Shown here: one piece after another, positions 52,347-61,052 of the stretch
Layout: each line of letters starts with the position of its first letter
How positions within the stretch are numbered: the stretch's first letter is position 1
DNA from: Methylotetracoccus oryzae
Lineage (GTDB): Bacteria; Pseudomonadota; Gammaproteobacteria; Methylococcales; Methylococcaceae
Direction of reading: 5' to 3'
Assembly (NCBI RefSeq): GCF_006175985.1
Contig: NZ_SRSH01000016.1
Span: 78,319 to 142,318, forward strand
Length of the DNA stretch: 64,000 nucleotides
Made by a program: the position numbers and the translations under genes
The notes under the pieces: generated by a model
Databases searched by the model: none
The model's input: only the letters and a program-made list of their open reading frames with translations
What the model was told of the DNA's origin: nothing

Positions 52347-53687
52347 TCACGTTTCGGAGGCATCACGCACGCTCTCGAACAGGTCGATGTCCCAGGCGAC
52401 GAGGTCCCGCCGGATCGCATCTGCAGCCGGGCGCGGCAGGATGCGCGCGAGATCCTCGCCGGTGATGACGCCGACCAGTTGCGTCGGCTGCTCGCGAGCG
52501 AAGGCCAGGGCGTGCCAGGCCAGGATCGCGGCGCCGACGGCGGTGGGATACGAGATGTAGGTCGCACCGGCATAGGGACTGTGCAGCAGATCGCGGTAGC
52601 GCAGATAGCTCAGCCCCACGGTTTCGATCACGGTCTGACGCTCGTTGCGAACGCTCTCGGCAATGCGGATTTCCGCCGCGGCAGCGAAATGCGTGCGCCG
52701 GATCACGCCGTTTCTCAGGTGCTCCTCGATACGCCGCGGCTTGTTCATACCGGGCAGGATGGCGCGGACCATTGCCTCGATCGTCAGCTCCGGCTGGTTC
52801 GGCAGGCTGCGCTTCGACAGCAGGTTGAGCTGGAACAGCGCCTTGACCAGTTCGACCTCCGAGCCGCCGGTGTAGACACCGATCGAGTCCACATCCGGGA
52901 ACGAGCGGTGCAGCGACAGCAGTTCCTCCTGATACAGCGGGTATTGCCGAATCGGTTGCGGCTCGTGCGGAAAGTCGTAGTTGCGGGCGGCCGTGAAGGG
53001 CTCCAGCACCTGCATCCGTCCCTTGTTCCAGATGCGCGGCTGCTGGGCCAGTTCCTCCAACGCCACGAGGGGTGACCACGAGAAGATGATCTGGTCCGAG
53101 TCGATGTCTTCCAGCAGGTAGAGGTCGATGCTCTCGACCTCCAGGTCCTTCCGGTCCGCGGCAAGCAATTCGTGCATCCGCCGGCCGATCAGGAAATTGG
53201 TCACGCCGGGCGAGATGCCCAGGTTGATTAGCGCGGCGATGCCGCGCTCGCGCAACGCCGCGTCGAAGTCGTACTGTGAGAACGTCAGTGTGCGCTCGGT
53301 GACGGCATCGTACATGTCCGAGGCCAGGTCGACCGTATGGGCACCAAGGCGAAGGCCGAGTTCGATGATCGGCCCGTTGAATTCCGGCAGCGCGGCATTG
53401 ACGAGCATCGCCGCGCCGGCCAACGGCTGATGATGCGTCGGGTCGTAGGCGAACACGGGCGAGAAGTCCGCGACACCGATGAAGTCGATGCGGTCGAACA
53501 GGCGTTCGGCATGGAACAGGGCATCCCGGGCTGCATCGGGGTGCAACACGTAGACGACGAAGCGAACCGGCACGTCATCGCGCTCGGCCAGTTCCGACAG
53601 GCAGATCAGCAACGCCGAGCCCACCGCGCCCAGCCCGAAGAACACGATTCGCGTCGGTTCCGGGGCGATATCCGGACGTGTTGGCAT
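52347..53687 (-). CDS. Saccharopine dehydrogenase-like oxidoreductase
   Basis: From the ATG at 53687 the protein has 446 residues; upstream frame to 53915 is antisense to noise. The Rossmann motif TRIVFFGLGAVGSALLICLS opens the protein, and the family segment HTVDLASDMYDAVTERTL follows near residue 130, with LINLGISPGVTNFLIGR beyond. The C-terminal half is a substrate-binding domain with RNGVIRRTHFAAAAEIRIAE. Relatives act on amino-acid or polyamine-type substrates, but the exact reaction is unknown. It is encoded downstream of the efflux operon on the same strand, with a 178-base gap. Confidence 0.8.
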   Translation of the reverse strand: MPTRPDIAPEPTRIVFFGLGAVGSALLICLSELAERDDVPVRFVVYVLHPDAARDALFHAERLFDRIDFIGVADFSPVFAYDPTHHQPLAGAAMLVNAALPEFNGPIIELGLRLGAHTVDLASDMYDAVTERTLTFSQYDFDAALRERGIAALINLGISPGVTNFLIGRRMHELLAADRKDLEVESIDLYLLEDIDSDQIIFSWSPLVALEELAQQPRIWNKGRMQVLEPFTAARNYDFPHEPQPIRQYPLYQEELLSLHRSFPDVDSIGVYTGGSEVELVKALFQLNLLSKRSLPNQPELTIEAMVRAILPGMNKPRRIEEHLRNGVIRRTHFAAAAEIRIAESVRNERQTVIETVGLSYLRYRDLLHSPYAGATYISYPTAVGAAILAWHALAFAREQPTQLVGVITGEDLARILPRPAADAIRRDLVAWDIDLFESVRDASET

Positions 53688-53865
53688 CCTGCGGCTCCGT
53701 TCGTGGTGAGAAGGGCGTATCGGCCCTGGTTGACTGGGAAGATAACCCGCATCTGCCCGCCAAACAATCGTGTGCCGCCCGACCCGGCGCGGTCTGCGAT
53801 GCGACAAGCAGGCTCGGGAACGGGAAGCTTCCGCACAAAACGACAGGCACGCGTCAGACCTCGCT

Positions 53866-55038
53866 TCAGCGGCTGTTCTCGGCCACGACTCGGGCGATGA
53901 TCGCCTCCAGACCATCCAGTTCCCGGTCGAAGGCCGACGTGCGGTAGGCCGGCGTCTTGGTTTCGGTCAGGGAGGTCCGCGGGGACGGCTCGGGCGATTC
54001 ACTCAACGCAATACGGGTGTAGGTCGACAGACCGGGCTGCAAGGGTCCGCGGGCGAGCTCTTGCGGGTCCAGCGCAATGCGGACCGGCACGCGCTCGGCG
54101 ATGTGGATGAAATTCCCGGTGGCATTGTCCGTCGGCAGCAGGGCGAACACGCTCCCGGTACCCGGATTCAGGCCTTCGACCCGGCCATGGTAGACCCGGT
54201 CCGGATGGGCATCGACGCGGATCTCGGCCGCCTGTCCCGGCCGGATGCCCGCCAAATCGCCTTCCAACACGTTGGCCTCGACCCAAAGCTGATCCAGCGG
54301 CACGATGACCATGACCGGCACGCCCGGCGCGACGCGGTCGCCGACCTGCACCTTCCGCCTGGCGATCGCACCAGCGACCGGGGCGCGGATTTCCTGGCGC
54401 CGGAAGTCCAGCGCGGCCCGGCGAAACCGCTGCTTGGCCGCCTCGACCGCCGGATGGTGCGCGATGCCGGCCGCGCCGAGTTGCACGGACAGTTCCTTTT
54501 GTTCCGCACGGACCTCGCCGACCGCCGCCTCCAGCTCGAGGATCTTGTCCGTGGCATTCTGCTGTTGCTGTTCGGAAACCGCGCCGTCCAGGCCCGCCTG
54601 CCGGAACCGCGCCAGATCGTGGCGGACCGCTTCCAGGGCCGCGGTGCGCGCCGCGATGCGCCGGGCCAGCGTCTCCTGCCGCGCCTGCAGGGCCGCGATC
54701 TGACGCACGGTCGCCGCGAGCTCCGCCCGCGCCTGTTGCAGTGCGATCTCGGCATGATGCCCGTCCAGCCGGACCAGCACCTGGCCCTGCGCGACGGACT
54801 GGGTGTTTTCCGCGAGCACCGCAACGACTGTGCCTTCGGCCTGTACCTCGACCGGAATCACGTGCCCGGTTACGAAGGCATCGTCGGTGCCGACCCAACG
54901 CCGTTCCCGATACCCGGAATACCCCCACAAGCACAGCCCCAGCAGCGCCAGCACGGCCGCGGTGCTGGACAGCCGGCGGCGCGCGGCGCGCCACCGACGT
55001 TGCGACGACGCCGTGGGTTCGGAATGCCGGGGTGTCAC
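53866..55038 (-). CDS. EmrA/HlyD-type membrane fusion protein
   Basis: The protein has 390 residues from the GTG at 55038, which overlaps the stop of the outer-membrane factor gene. One membrane helix (about 25-45, TAAVLALLGLCLWGYSGYRE) is followed by the biotinyl-lipoyl half VTGHVIPVEVQAEGTVVAVL. A long coiled coil (about 95-205, with AELAATVRQIAALQARQETL) precedes the returning barrel region (RAPVAGAIARRKVQVGDRVA). It links the inner-membrane pump to the outer-membrane factor encoded beside it. The frame is open further upstream, but that is inside the neighbouring gene. Confidence 0.9.
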   Translation of the reverse strand: MTPRHSEPTASSQRRWRAARRRLSSTAAVLALLGLCLWGYSGYRERRWVGTDDAFVTGHVIPVEVQAEGTVVAVLAENTQSVAQGQVLVRLDGHHAEIALQQARAELAATVRQIAALQARQETLARRIAARTAALEAVRHDLARFRQAGLDGAVSEQQQQNATDKILELEAAVGEVRAEQKELSVQLGAAGIAHHPAVEAAKQRFRRAALDFRRQEIRAPVAGAIARRKVQVGDRVAPGVPVMVIVPLDQLWVEANVLEGDLAGIRPGQAAEIRVDAHPDRVYHGRVEGLNPGTGSVFALLPTDNATGNFIHIAERVPVRIALDPQELARGPLQPGLSTYTRIALSESPEPSPRTSLTETKTPAYRTSAFDRELDGLEAIIARVVAENSR

Positions 55039-56489
55039 GAGGCCGGGCTCCGCGCCGGCAACCTGCGCCACCCGCTGCCCATGGCCTGGCACAACGCCAC
55101 GCTCGCCCGGAGACGCCGCCCGCGCAACTCGGCGAGACGCGAGCACATCACGAGCACATCGAGCCGGGCCCGCAGCCCGACAGTCCGGTCGCCGAGTCCG
55201 GCGCTGACCGTCGCCTCGGCGACGCGCTGCGCTTCCTCGGTCTCCGCGAGCAGCCGCGCCTGTTCGTCCAGCTTCGCATCCCATTCGCGCAGCCGGACCA
55301 GCGCGTCGGCCGTCTCCCGGACCGCCCGCAGCAAGGTGTCGTTGTAGCGTTCGACCGCGAGATCGTAGAGCGCCTCGCGCTCGGTCAGTGCCGCCTGCAA
55401 TCGTCCGCCTTCGAACAGCGGGAAGGTCACGGTCGGTCCGACCGCATAGGCGAGGCTAGACCCGTGAAACAGCACATCGGTCAGCGTGACGGTATGCAAG
55501 CCGGCGAAGCCAACCAGATTGACGTCGGGATAGAACGCCGTGCGCGCGACCTCGATCGCTTCGGCCGCGGATTCCGCCTCGAGCCGCGCGGCCCGGAGGT
55601 CCGGGCGCGACGCCAGCAGATGCAGCGGCAGTTCGACCGGCAGCGCCGGCACGGATTCCGGCGGAAGCTCGCCGATGCGTATCGACCGGCCCCAGTCGGG
55701 ACCCTGCCCGGCAAGGTTTGCGAGCAGATTCCGCAGCACACGCACCGTCGCCTCGGTACCGGCCGACAGCTGCACCGCTTCCTCGACCGCGGCCTGCGTC
55801 CGCAGCAGCAGCGGCTTTGTCGTCAGGCCGCTCCCCCAACGGCTTTGCTCCAAGGCCTGCAAGGCCGTGGCGTCCGCAACCACGTCCCGCGCCAGGCGCG
55901 CCTGTTCCTCGGCGGCCTGCAACTCGAAATACGCCGCGGCGACGCTCGCCGCGAGCAACAGCCGCGCATCGTCCCGCTCCGCCGCGATGGCCAGGGAATG
56001 CGCGATCGACTGCTGCAGGCGGGCCCGATCCTGGCCCCAGAAATCCAGGTGGTAGCGCAGTACCAGCGGGTCGACCAGCAGGTGGCGAAAGTTGTCGCCG
56101 GCCAGCCGGAGCTGCACGTCGGTGGCCGAGAAGCGTTCGGCCGCGAACGTCACCCGCGAACTCAGCGTCGGATAAAGCTCGGCTCCGGCACGATCCACCA
56201 GCGACTGCGACTCGCGCAGACGCGCCTCGGCCGTCTTGAGGCCCGGATTGCCGGACAACGCCTCGCCGACCAGCCGGTTCAGTTCGCTGTCCCCGAACAG
56301 ACGCCACCACTCCGGGAGGGCGGCAGTGCCCGAGACGGCGGCCTGCGGCGCGAGTTCGGCGACGGTCGCACCGAAGGCGGGAACGGCCCGCATGGCAGCC
56401 CGTTCCGGACGTTCACTCACGGGCGCGCACCCGACGAGCAGCAGCATCATCGGGGCCAGCGGTCGCACGAGCCAGCGGGTCAGCGTCAT
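55035..56489 (-). CDS. NodT-type outer-membrane factor lipoprotein
   Basis: This 484-residue TolC-like channel has a lipoprotein signal (MTLTRWLVRPLAPMMLLLVG followed by the lipidated Cys in VGCAPVSERP). Two repeats of the OMF fold follow, each with helix-rich segments such as LVGEALSGNPGLKTAEARLR near residue 75 and RPDLRAARLEAESAAEAIEV near 295. It would export compounds delivered by the adjacent fusion protein and DHA2 pump. The three genes overlap by four bases each, an efflux operon ordered pump, outer-membrane factor, fusion protein. Confidence 0.92.
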   Translation of the reverse strand: MTLTRWLVRPLAPMMLLLVGCAPVSERPERAAMRAVPAFGATVAELAPQAAVSGTAALPEWWRLFGDSELNRLVGEALSGNPGLKTAEARLRESQSLVDRAGAELYPTLSSRVTFAAERFSATDVQLRLAGDNFRHLLVDPLVLRYHLDFWGQDRARLQQSIAHSLAIAAERDDARLLLAASVAAAYFELQAAEEQARLARDVVADATALQALEQSRWGSGLTTKPLLLRTQAAVEEAVQLSAGTEATVRVLRNLLANLAGQGPDWGRSIRIGELPPESVPALPVELPLHLLASRPDLRAARLEAESAAEAIEVARTAFYPDVNLVGFAGLHTVTLTDVLFHGSSLAYAVGPTVTFPLFEGGRLQAALTEREALYDLAVERYNDTLLRAVRETADALVRLREWDAKLDEQARLLAETEEAQRVAEATVSAGLGDRTVGLRARLDVLVMCSRLAELRGRRLRASVALCQAMGSGWRRLPARSPAS

Positions 56490-58072
56490 ACCGCCTCCTC
56501 CGCGGATGCTTCGTCCTGGTCGCGGCGCAGCGCGGCGGCGCGCGACTCCGTCACGGCCTTGACCGGCGGATGGGCGAACCAGACCACCGCCGCCAGGATC
56601 AGGCAGACACCGCCCGCCAGCCAGAAGCCGTCGTTCAATGCACGGATCGCTGCCTGCCGTGCGGCGAATCGGATCAGGCGCGCACCGGCCTGCGCCTCAT
56701 CGAAACCGAGCGTCATGAACGCATCGAGCAGCGGCGCGGTTGCGCCGTCCCATCGATCCCGTGCCTCCGCCCAGCGCTGCAAATGGAAAGGTGTGCGGCG
56801 GTACAACACGACCCCTTGCAGGCTGATACCGATCGCGCCCGATGCAATTCGCATCAGATTCGCCAGTTCCAGCGCGGCACCGTGCCGTTCGGCGGGCAGC
56901 CCCTGCAGCGTCAGGGTCGTCAGCGGTACGAAGAAGGCGCCGAGACAGGCTCCTTCGAGCACCTTCGGCCACAGCAACGCGGCGAACGAGGCCGCGTCGT
57001 CAAAGCGGCTTAGCCACAGGTAACACGCCGCAAAGCCGGTCAGGCTGAGGCTCGCCAGCAGGCGCGCATCGACGCGCCGCACCGCGAGATGCATCACGGC
57101 CGCCACCGGCTTCGCACAGAGGGCCGTCGTCAGGAACACCAGCCCCGCCAGCCAGGACGAGTACCCCAGGTTGAGCTGCAACTGCACGATCAGGGCCGAC
57201 AACAATCCCTGGAACGACAAGAAGCCGAAGAACAGCGCGCCGGCACCGATCGCGAAATTGCGGTTCGCGAGCAGCCGGAGGTTCACGTACGGATGCGGCG
57301 CATGCCAGGCATGAACGACCCACAGACATGCCGCCGCGGCCACCACGAAGCCCGTCGCCTGCAGCGCGTGCGAGGCCAGCCAGTCGCGGTCATTGCCCTG
57401 ATTCAGCAGCGTCTGCAAGCCGAGCCAGACGACGGAACACAGCGCGCAGCCGATCCAGTCGAACGGGCTGCGCGCCGCGCGCGATTCCGGCCGCCCGCGC
57501 AGCAGCAGGGCGACGCCGGCCGCCGCGAGAAAGGCCACCGGCAGGTTAAGCCAGAACAGCCAGCGCCAGCCCAACGTATCCGCGATCCACCCACCGACCG
57601 GCGGGCCGATACTGAACGGCATCAGCGTGAAGAAGCTCCACACGCTGATGCCCAGACTCTTGCGGGCGGCGGGATACTCATCCAGCAGCAAGGACTGCCC
57701 CGCCTGCAGACTCAGCCCCCCGCACAGGCCGAGGCCGATACGGGCGAGCAGATACGGATACAACGCATCTGCACGCGCACACAGCCATGAGCACACGGCG
57801 AAACCGAGCAGGGCACCAACCACGACCCGCCGGGGGCTGCCGGCCCGCGCCAGCCAGCCGCCGAGCGGATAGGCCAAGGCCAGCGCCACCATATAGTCGG
57901 TCTGCGTCCAGGTCGCGAAGCTCGGGGGAATCGCCAGCCCGCCCGCGACGCGCGGCAGCATCGCGATATAGGCTCCGGCGTTGAAGATCACCAGCACGTG
58001 AGCGAAGCCCAGGCACAGATTGAAAGCGATGAAGCGCCAGCCCCGGAGGCGATGTAGGGATTCGTGAAGCAT
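56486..58072 (-). CDS. DHA2-type (EmrB-like) multidrug MFS transporter
   Basis: The protein has 528 residues from the ATG at 58072; the open frame to 58279 runs into the divergent regulator and lacks support. Fourteen hydrophobic segments are recognisable. The MFS motif A region LARAGSPRRVVVGALLGFAV and the DHA2-type motif C stretch GLGLCGGLSLQAGQSLLLDE are present, and NLRLLANRNFAIGAGALFF is a typical EmrB-group sequence. It would use the proton gradient to expel drugs or other amphiphiles. It is the first gene of the efflux operon, divergent from the LysR gene. Confidence 0.9.
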   Translation of the reverse strand: MLHESLHRLRGWRFIAFNLCLGFAHVLVIFNAGAYIAMLPRVAGGLAIPPSFATWTQTDYMVALALAYPLGGWLARAGSPRRVVVGALLGFAVCSWLCARADALYPYLLARIGLGLCGGLSLQAGQSLLLDEYPAARKSLGISVWSFFTLMPFSIGPPVGGWIADTLGWRWLFWLNLPVAFLAAAGVALLLRGRPESRAARSPFDWIGCALCSVVWLGLQTLLNQGNDRDWLASHALQATGFVVAAAACLWVVHAWHAPHPYVNLRLLANRNFAIGAGALFFGFLSFQGLLSALIVQLQLNLGYSSWLAGLVFLTTALCAKPVAAVMHLAVRRVDARLLASLSLTGFAACYLWLSRFDDAASFAALLWPKVLEGACLGAFFVPLTTLTLQGLPAERHGAALELANLMRIASGAIGISLQGVVLYRRTPFHLQRWAEARDRWDGATAPLLDAFMTLGFDEAQAGARLIRFAARQAAIRALNDGFWLAGGVCLILAAVVWFAHPPVKAVTESRAAALRRDQDEASAEEAV

Positions 58073-58198
58073 CGACGAGCGTCCACCGGTTCGGTGCACC
58101 GGGTGTTCCCGGAGCGAGGCGCGCGAAGCACCGCTGACGTGCACCGCCAAACCCGGATCGGGCGTGACCTTGGCTACGGATTCGTTATTGACACGACA

Positions 58199-58253
58199 CG
58201 ATATCGATGGGCTTGATATCGGAAAAGCGAAACTTTCGAAACCTTGATATCGG
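58199..58253. promoter_or_regulatory. Repeated GATATCG boxes in the LysR/efflux intergenic region
   Basis: CGATATCG lies at 58199-58206, and the ten-base box TTGATATCGG lies at both 58213-58222 and 58244-58253, all in the gap between the efflux operon and its divergent LysR-type regulator. The two copies are 31 bases apart, about three helical turns. A TTTCGAAA palindrome sits between them. This arrangement fits operator sites of the adjacent LysR protein. Confidence 0.65.
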
Positions 58254-58271
58254 AGATACCGATACGAAGCC

Positions 58272-59123
58272 ATGGACATCGATCAGATCAAGACCTTCCT
58301 GAGCGTGGCCGCTCATGGCAGCTTCATCGAAGCGGCCGTCCGGCTGTACGTGACCCAATCGACCGTGAGCAGCCGTATCCAGCGGCTCGAAAGCGAGCTC
58401 GGTGCGGCCTTGTTCGTGCGGAACCGCACCGGCGCGAGCCTGACCCAGCAAGGACAGCGCTTCGTCAAGCATGCCAAGGCGATCATCGTCAGCCTGGAAC
58501 AGGCCCGCGACGAGATGGGGCTGCCGAGCCGCTTTCGGGCCAACCTGGTCATCGGCGCCCGGCTTGGGCTGTGGGAATCGGTGCTGCCCGACTGGGTCGG
58601 TGAGCTCCGCCGCCGCCTGCCGGACGTGTCGATCCGCAGCGAAATCGGCTTCGAGGACGAGTTGCTGCGCCGACTGATCCAGGGCAGCCTCGACCTCGGC
58701 CTGATGTTCACGCCGCGGCACGATCCGGCCCTGCACGTGGAACACCTGTTCGACGAAACCCTCGCGCTGCTGAGCTCAAAGCCGGATGCCCCGTGGCCCG
58801 ATCCCGACTACGTGTACGTGGAATGGGGGCCCGGCTTCTACGCGCAGCACGGCAACAGCTTTCCCGAACTCGAACCCGCCGCGCAGAAGGCCGACATCGG
58901 CTGGCTGGCCGCGCAACTGGTGCTGCGAAACGGCGGGTCCTGCTTCCTGCCGCTCCGGGTCGCCAAGCCCTTGCTGGCCGCGGGGCAACTCCGCCCGGTG
59001 CCCGACACGCCGCGCTTCACGCTGTCCGCGTACATGGTCTCCGCACGCGATCACCGCTCGCCGGCGCTGGCCCCGGTCCTCGACTGGTTCAGGGAATTCG
59101 CGAAGCGGGAGCGCGGGGAATGA
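58272..59123 (+). CDS. LysR-type transcriptional regulator
   Basis: This 283-residue regulator has the LysR helix-turn-helix near residues 4-64 (SVAAHGSFIEAAVRLYVTQS, then QRLESELGAALFVRNRTGAS) and an effector-binding domain of about 190 residues. It is divergent from the efflux operon with 199 bases between the starts, and the repeated GATATCG boxes lie in this gap. It probably controls the efflux genes and itself in response to an unknown ligand. Confidence 0.92.
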   Translation: MDIDQIKTFLSVAAHGSFIEAAVRLYVTQSTVSSRIQRLESELGAALFVRNRTGASLTQQGQRFVKHAKAIIVSLEQARDEMGLPSRFRANLVIGARLGLWESVLPDWVGELRRRLPDVSIRSEIGFEDELLRRLIQGSLDLGLMFTPRHDPALHVEHLFDETLALLSSKPDAPWPDPDYVYVEWGPGFYAQHGNSFPELEPAAQKADIGWLAAQLVLRNGGSCFLPLRVAKPLLAAGQLRPVPDTPRFTLSAYMVSARDHRSPALAPVLDWFREFAKRERGE

Positions 59124-59271
59124 ATCTGGGGGTGGGGGGCAGCTGAATCTGGACCGCTGGACGTCCGACAGGGAGTACCCGACCCGGCTGTTCAGCCCAC
59201 GCAGTCGACCTGCAGGCTTTCACCGCAGACTAACGCTTCACGATGCTAATGCCGCACGGTACTATCCCTGC

Positions 59272-59553
59272 GTGACCATCGTATCGTTCGCGTGCCGGGA
59301 GACAGCCGATCTCTTCGAGGGTAGGAGGATCAAGCGCTTCGTCAACGTGCAAGCCGTCGCGATGCGCAAGCTCGCGATGCTGAATCGGGCAGCGACACTC
59401 GACGACCTGAGAATTCCACCTGGGAACAGGCTGGAGTCACTCGTCGGAGATCGCGCCGGTCAGCACAGCATCCGGATCAACGACCCATTTCGAATCTGCT
59501 TCGTATGGTCCCCCGAAGGACCAACAAGAGTTGAGATCGTCGACTACCACTGA
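59272..59553 (+). CDS. higB: HigB-family toxin
   Basis: This 93-residue protein belongs to the RelE/HigB superfamily of ribosome-dependent mRNA interferases. Matching sequence includes MRKLAMLNRAATLDDLRIPP and GNRLESLVGDRAGQHSIRIN, ending with FRICFVWSPEGPTRVEIVDY. It starts at GTG; the frame is open further upstream only as antisense-like noise within the LysR gene. The antitoxin gene follows after 12 bases, in the toxin-first order normal for HigBA. Confidence 0.9.
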   Translation: MTIVSFACRETADLFEGRRIKRFVNVQAVAMRKLAMLNRAATLDDLRIPPGNRLESLVGDRAGQHSIRINDPFRICFVWSPEGPTRVEIVDYH

Positions 59554-59565
59554 CCGAGCACCAGC

Positions 59566-59883
59566 ATGCGCAGCGTCCCTTATCCACATCCTGGCGAAAT
59601 TCTCATGGAAGAATTCCTCAAGCCGATGGGAATCACACAGTACCGTCTCGCGAAAGAGATAGGCGTTCCACAACGCCGCATCGGGGAGATTGTTGCAGGC
59701 ACTCGCGCTATCACGGCTGACACGGGCCTGCGGCTGTCCCGATTTTTCGGGATGTCCGATGATTTCTGGATGGGGTTACAGTTGGACTACGACGCTGCAT
59801 TGGCGAAAGACGCACTCGCCGAGACGCTGGCGAAGATCACTCCATGGAAGCACAGCGAGAATCCTGGGGTCGATGCGAACTAA
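59566..59883 (+). CDS. higA: HigA-family antitoxin
   Basis: This 105-residue protein has an XRE-type HTH (TQYRLAKEIGVPQRRIGEIV near residue 24) and the family pattern PHPGEILMEEFLKPMGITQY in front, followed by LRLSRFFGMSDDFWMGLQLD. HigA neutralises HigB and, through its HTH, represses the operon. The arrangement higB-higA with a 12-base gap is typical. Such pairs are often carried in integrons, but I see no attC beside this one. Confidence 0.93.
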   Translation: MRSVPYPHPGEILMEEFLKPMGITQYRLAKEIGVPQRRIGEIVAGTRAITADTGLRLSRFFGMSDDFWMGLQLDYDAALAKDALAETLAKITPWKHSENPGVDAN

Positions 59884-60279
59884 GCGGCTACCAAGGCCTT
59901 CGCTGCCGCTTCACGAATGAGTGCACTGGATGGTGCGCCTTTTGTGTATCGGGTCAGGCACCAAAGTACCGCCAGGGCGAGTGTCTCCGGTTCATTCGCT
60001 TCGCAGAGCGAGAGGGAGAGCGAGGAGGGGAATACTGAAGGTGCTCGGCCGGACGCGTCGCCAGGTGTAAAGTAAAGAACTGACCCCCTTACCCCCTGAC
60101 CCCCTTACCCCGAAACCTCCAAGGTTCGGAATGCCCTGAACCGCAGGCTCCGTCCGTGAATCCCGCACATTGACCTTGCCCCTGGGGTGCGCTACTTTCT
60201 GCTTAATCCCGCTTCGTCGCGGCATAAATCCAATCGGAACAAAGGGAAATGCGGCTAGAGCCGACGCTTTGCGGATTCT
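59884..60279. other. Repeat-containing stretch between higA and the first attC site
   Basis: No intact gene is supported. A minus-strand frame (59992-60360) overlaps the attC and has no family features. The stretch holds a GTAAAG-type 22-bp repeat copy at 60066-60087 and the tandem duplication CTGACCCCCTTACCCC at 60080-60095 and 60096-60111. These look like ends of mobile or REP-like elements. Confidence 0.5.
60066..60111 (+). repeat. Left copy of an inverted 22-bp repeat plus a tandem 16-mer
   Basis: TGTAAAGTAAAGAACTGACC (first 20 of 22 bases, 60066-60087) is inverted relative to the copy at 62351-62372, with 19 of 22 positions matching. It overlaps two tandem copies of CTGACCCCCTTACCCC. 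Together with the right copy it brackets the attC cassette array. Confidence 0.7.
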
Positions 60280-60349
60280 GCCTAATTCGTTCAACGCAGA
60301 TTCTTTGAAGCGCCGCCAAGGTAGATTCTGCAAAAGAACACTGTTAGGC
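60280..60349 (+). other. Integron attC site 1
   Basis: R'' is GCCTAAT (60280-60286) and R' is GTTAGGC (60343-60349, matching GTTRRRY), complementary at six of seven positions. Inside, GTTC (60289-60292) pairs with GAAC (60336-60339) and GCAGA (60296-60300) with TCTGC (60327-60331), giving the imperfect palindrome expected of attC. It precedes the first cassette gene. Confidence 0.75.
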
Positions 60350-60384
60350 ATTCTCAGCAATCCTCATCCACAGAAGAAGAACGC

Positions 60385-60948
60385 ATGAATCCAGCAGCAG
60401 TCGAACACGCTTACGCCATCTTCCACGCCGCGACTCCGGTCATTCGCATACATGGCATCGGCGGTAAGCGATGGAAACGCAACGTCGCAAAAGGATCGAG
60501 AATTGGCCCTTGGTTGCAAGCTAAGTATGACATTCTGAACAAAGCCATCTGGGAGGCACGAATTCCTTGTTTATACCTCGTCGCAGGTGGGGACGGAGTT
60601 ATTCGTTACGTCGGTATATCTCGCAACAGGCTGAAAGACCGTTGGCGCATATCTCCGGCACACGACGCAGAAACAATGATCCGACTTCCCGAAAACCAGC
60701 TATTTCATAGCCAGTGCTGGAAGCACATTGAGCGCGAGTGTACGCAGAGCTCAAGCCACACTTACGAGGTTCGCTGCATCGATGGTACCTCACTGCTTCC
60801 ACTCCTTGAACGTTTGGGCCCACCTCTTTCCGCATTTGCAGCTCTGCGCGGCGACGGCGAAGGTATCGTTGCCGGAGTGGAACGATGGATGTGTAACAAC
60901 AAAGGGCCAAAATTGGTTTCTTGGAACGTGGCGATGACGGGCGATTAA
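60385..60948 (+). CDS. Cassette gene 1, possible GIY-YIG-like protein
   Basis: This 187-residue protein starts 35 bases after attC 1 and stops just before attC 2, the position of an integron cassette gene. I do not recognise a named family. A stretch near residues 58-85 (PCLYLVAGGDGVIRYVGISR followed by NRLKDRWRISPAH) follows the order of the GIY-YIG nuclease core: a tyrosine pair with a glycine, then YVGI and a downstream Arg. The catalytic Arg and Glu are not certain. A Trp/Cys-rich middle region (QCWKHIERECTQ) is unusual. Nuclease activity is inference. Confidence 0.7.
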   Translation: MNPAAVEHAYAIFHAATPVIRIHGIGGKRWKRNVAKGSRIGPWLQAKYDILNKAIWEARIPCLYLVAGGDGVIRYVGISRNRLKDRWRISPAHDAETMIRLPENQLFHSQCWKHIERECTQSSSHTYEVRCIDGTSLLPLLERLGPPLSAFAALRGDGEGIVAGVERWMCNNKGPKLVSWNVAMTGD

Positions 60949-60949
60949 T

Positions 60950-61040
60950 GGCTAACAATTCCGTCGAGAGGGACGGTTTGCAAGCTGCGCTTGCAAATGC
61001 CCTTCGCGGCTCCGGCCGCCCCTCACGTCAAACGTTGGGC
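60950..61040 (+). other. Integron attC site 2
   Basis: R'' is GGCTAAC (60950-60956, one mismatch to RYYYAAC) and R' is GTTGGGC (61034-61040). The arms GAGGGACGG and CCGCCCCTC pair with one mismatch, and a perfect inner hairpin TTTGCAAGC/GCTTGCAAA is present. At 91 bases it is longer than the other two, closer to VCR-type attC sites. Confidence 0.75.
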
Positions 61041-61052
61041 AAGGAATGTAAA

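Noticed and set aside
59124..59990. attC sites around higBA
   Set aside because: HigBA pairs are common integron cassettes, but no R''/R' boxes are visible on either side.
59992..60360. 122-codon minus-strand frame
   Set aside because: It runs through the attC site and repeats; composition reflects those elements, not a protein.
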